The position numbers and the translations under genes were made by a program. The notes beneath the pieces are model-generated. The model ran no database searches. It was not told where the DNA came from and saw only the letters and a program-made list of their open reading frames with translations. From Gammaproteobacteria bacterium (GTDB lineage: Bacteria; Pseudomonadota; Gammaproteobacteria; Steroidobacterales; Steroidobacteraceae): a stretch of DNA of 58,734 nucleotides. The stretch is from NCBI GenBank assembly GCA_027366635.1, contig DAHXNE010000073.1, positions 1-58,734 of the forward strand. Reading direction: 5' to 3'. Shown piece after piece: positions 58,595-58,734 of the stretch (position 1 is the first letter of the stretch; each line of letters opens with the position of its first letter).

Positions 58595-58734
58595 TGTCCC
58601 CTTCTCGGCGGTCCACCCTCAGTGAGCCTGGCGTAGGCGCCGGGCTCTCTGCTCTTCGCTTCCGATCTTCATCTCACGATCTTCATTTCAACCGTCTTCT
58701 CTCCCGCGCGACGCCGAAGGCGCAGCGCGGCCTG

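Overview
The window is GC-rich chromosomal DNA from a gammaproteobacterium. The best clues are the divergent arrangement of a class A penicillin-binding protein (mrcA) and pilMNOPQ-aroK-aroB, an oxyR/ahpC-ahpD divergon, the ubiE-ubiJ-ubiB cluster and a gamma-type hemW. The Xanthomonadales/Nevskiales/Steroidobacterales neighbourhood is the most likely home, but this is inferred from gene content and not proven.

Positions 1-6400 are a plasticity zone. It holds the frameshifted remnant of a DUF4143-type ATPase, an intact HipB/HipA-like toxin-antitoxin pair, the tail of an ISL3-type transposase, a ParA-like N-terminal remnant, an intact ribbon-helix-helix/PIN (COG1569) toxin-antitoxin pair with a palindromic operator, a type I methyltransferase gene (hsdM) that lost its 3' end and its hsdS/hsdR partners, and a pRiA4b ORF-3-like gene. 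From about 6460 the order becomes ordinary: MazG-like pyrophosphohydrolase, DUF1614 membrane protein, a TonB-N-terminus-like orphan, rpmE, hemW, gltA, a conserved hypothetical gene with mrcA, then pilMNOPQ-aroK-aroB-dgt.

Directly behind dgt, with no room for a separate promoter, are two tandem DUF6502-like genes (23587-25364). After an intrinsic terminator comes a secreted DUF5666-like protein whose C-terminal 160 residues are a nearly identical tandem repeat built on GLSGSG. This block is visibly less GC-rich in its second half than its neighbours and is the best candidate for an undescribed system in the window.

26660-37716 holds a fatty-acid CoA ligase, a cupin, an orphan LytTR response regulator, a degenerate EAL protein, an acyl-CoA dehydrogenase, a lipase-like hydrolase, OxyR with its divergent AhpC/AhpD peroxidase operon, and an ICMT-like membrane methyltransferase. 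yajQ follows. Then comes a complete single tryptophan operon (trpE-G-D-C-F-B-A, every junction overlapping) preceded by a classical attenuator: a 28-residue leader peptide with WW and W, competing hairpins and an intrinsic terminator. None of the leader was marked as a gene by simple ORF length.

44976-58734 holds a hotdog-like protein, a secreted double-retropepsin/TPR protein, inorganic pyrophosphatase, the tiny ribosomal protein bTHX, an RRM protein, a three-gene 2-oxoacid:ferredoxin oxidoreductase locus (beta, alpha, and an NAD(P)/FAD/Fe-S electron-transfer subunit) with a same-strand terminator just upstream of it, ubiE-ubiJ-ubiB, a GST-like protein, and the 5'-truncated end of a DUF481 outer-membrane gene. 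No rRNA, tRNA or CRISPR array was seen.
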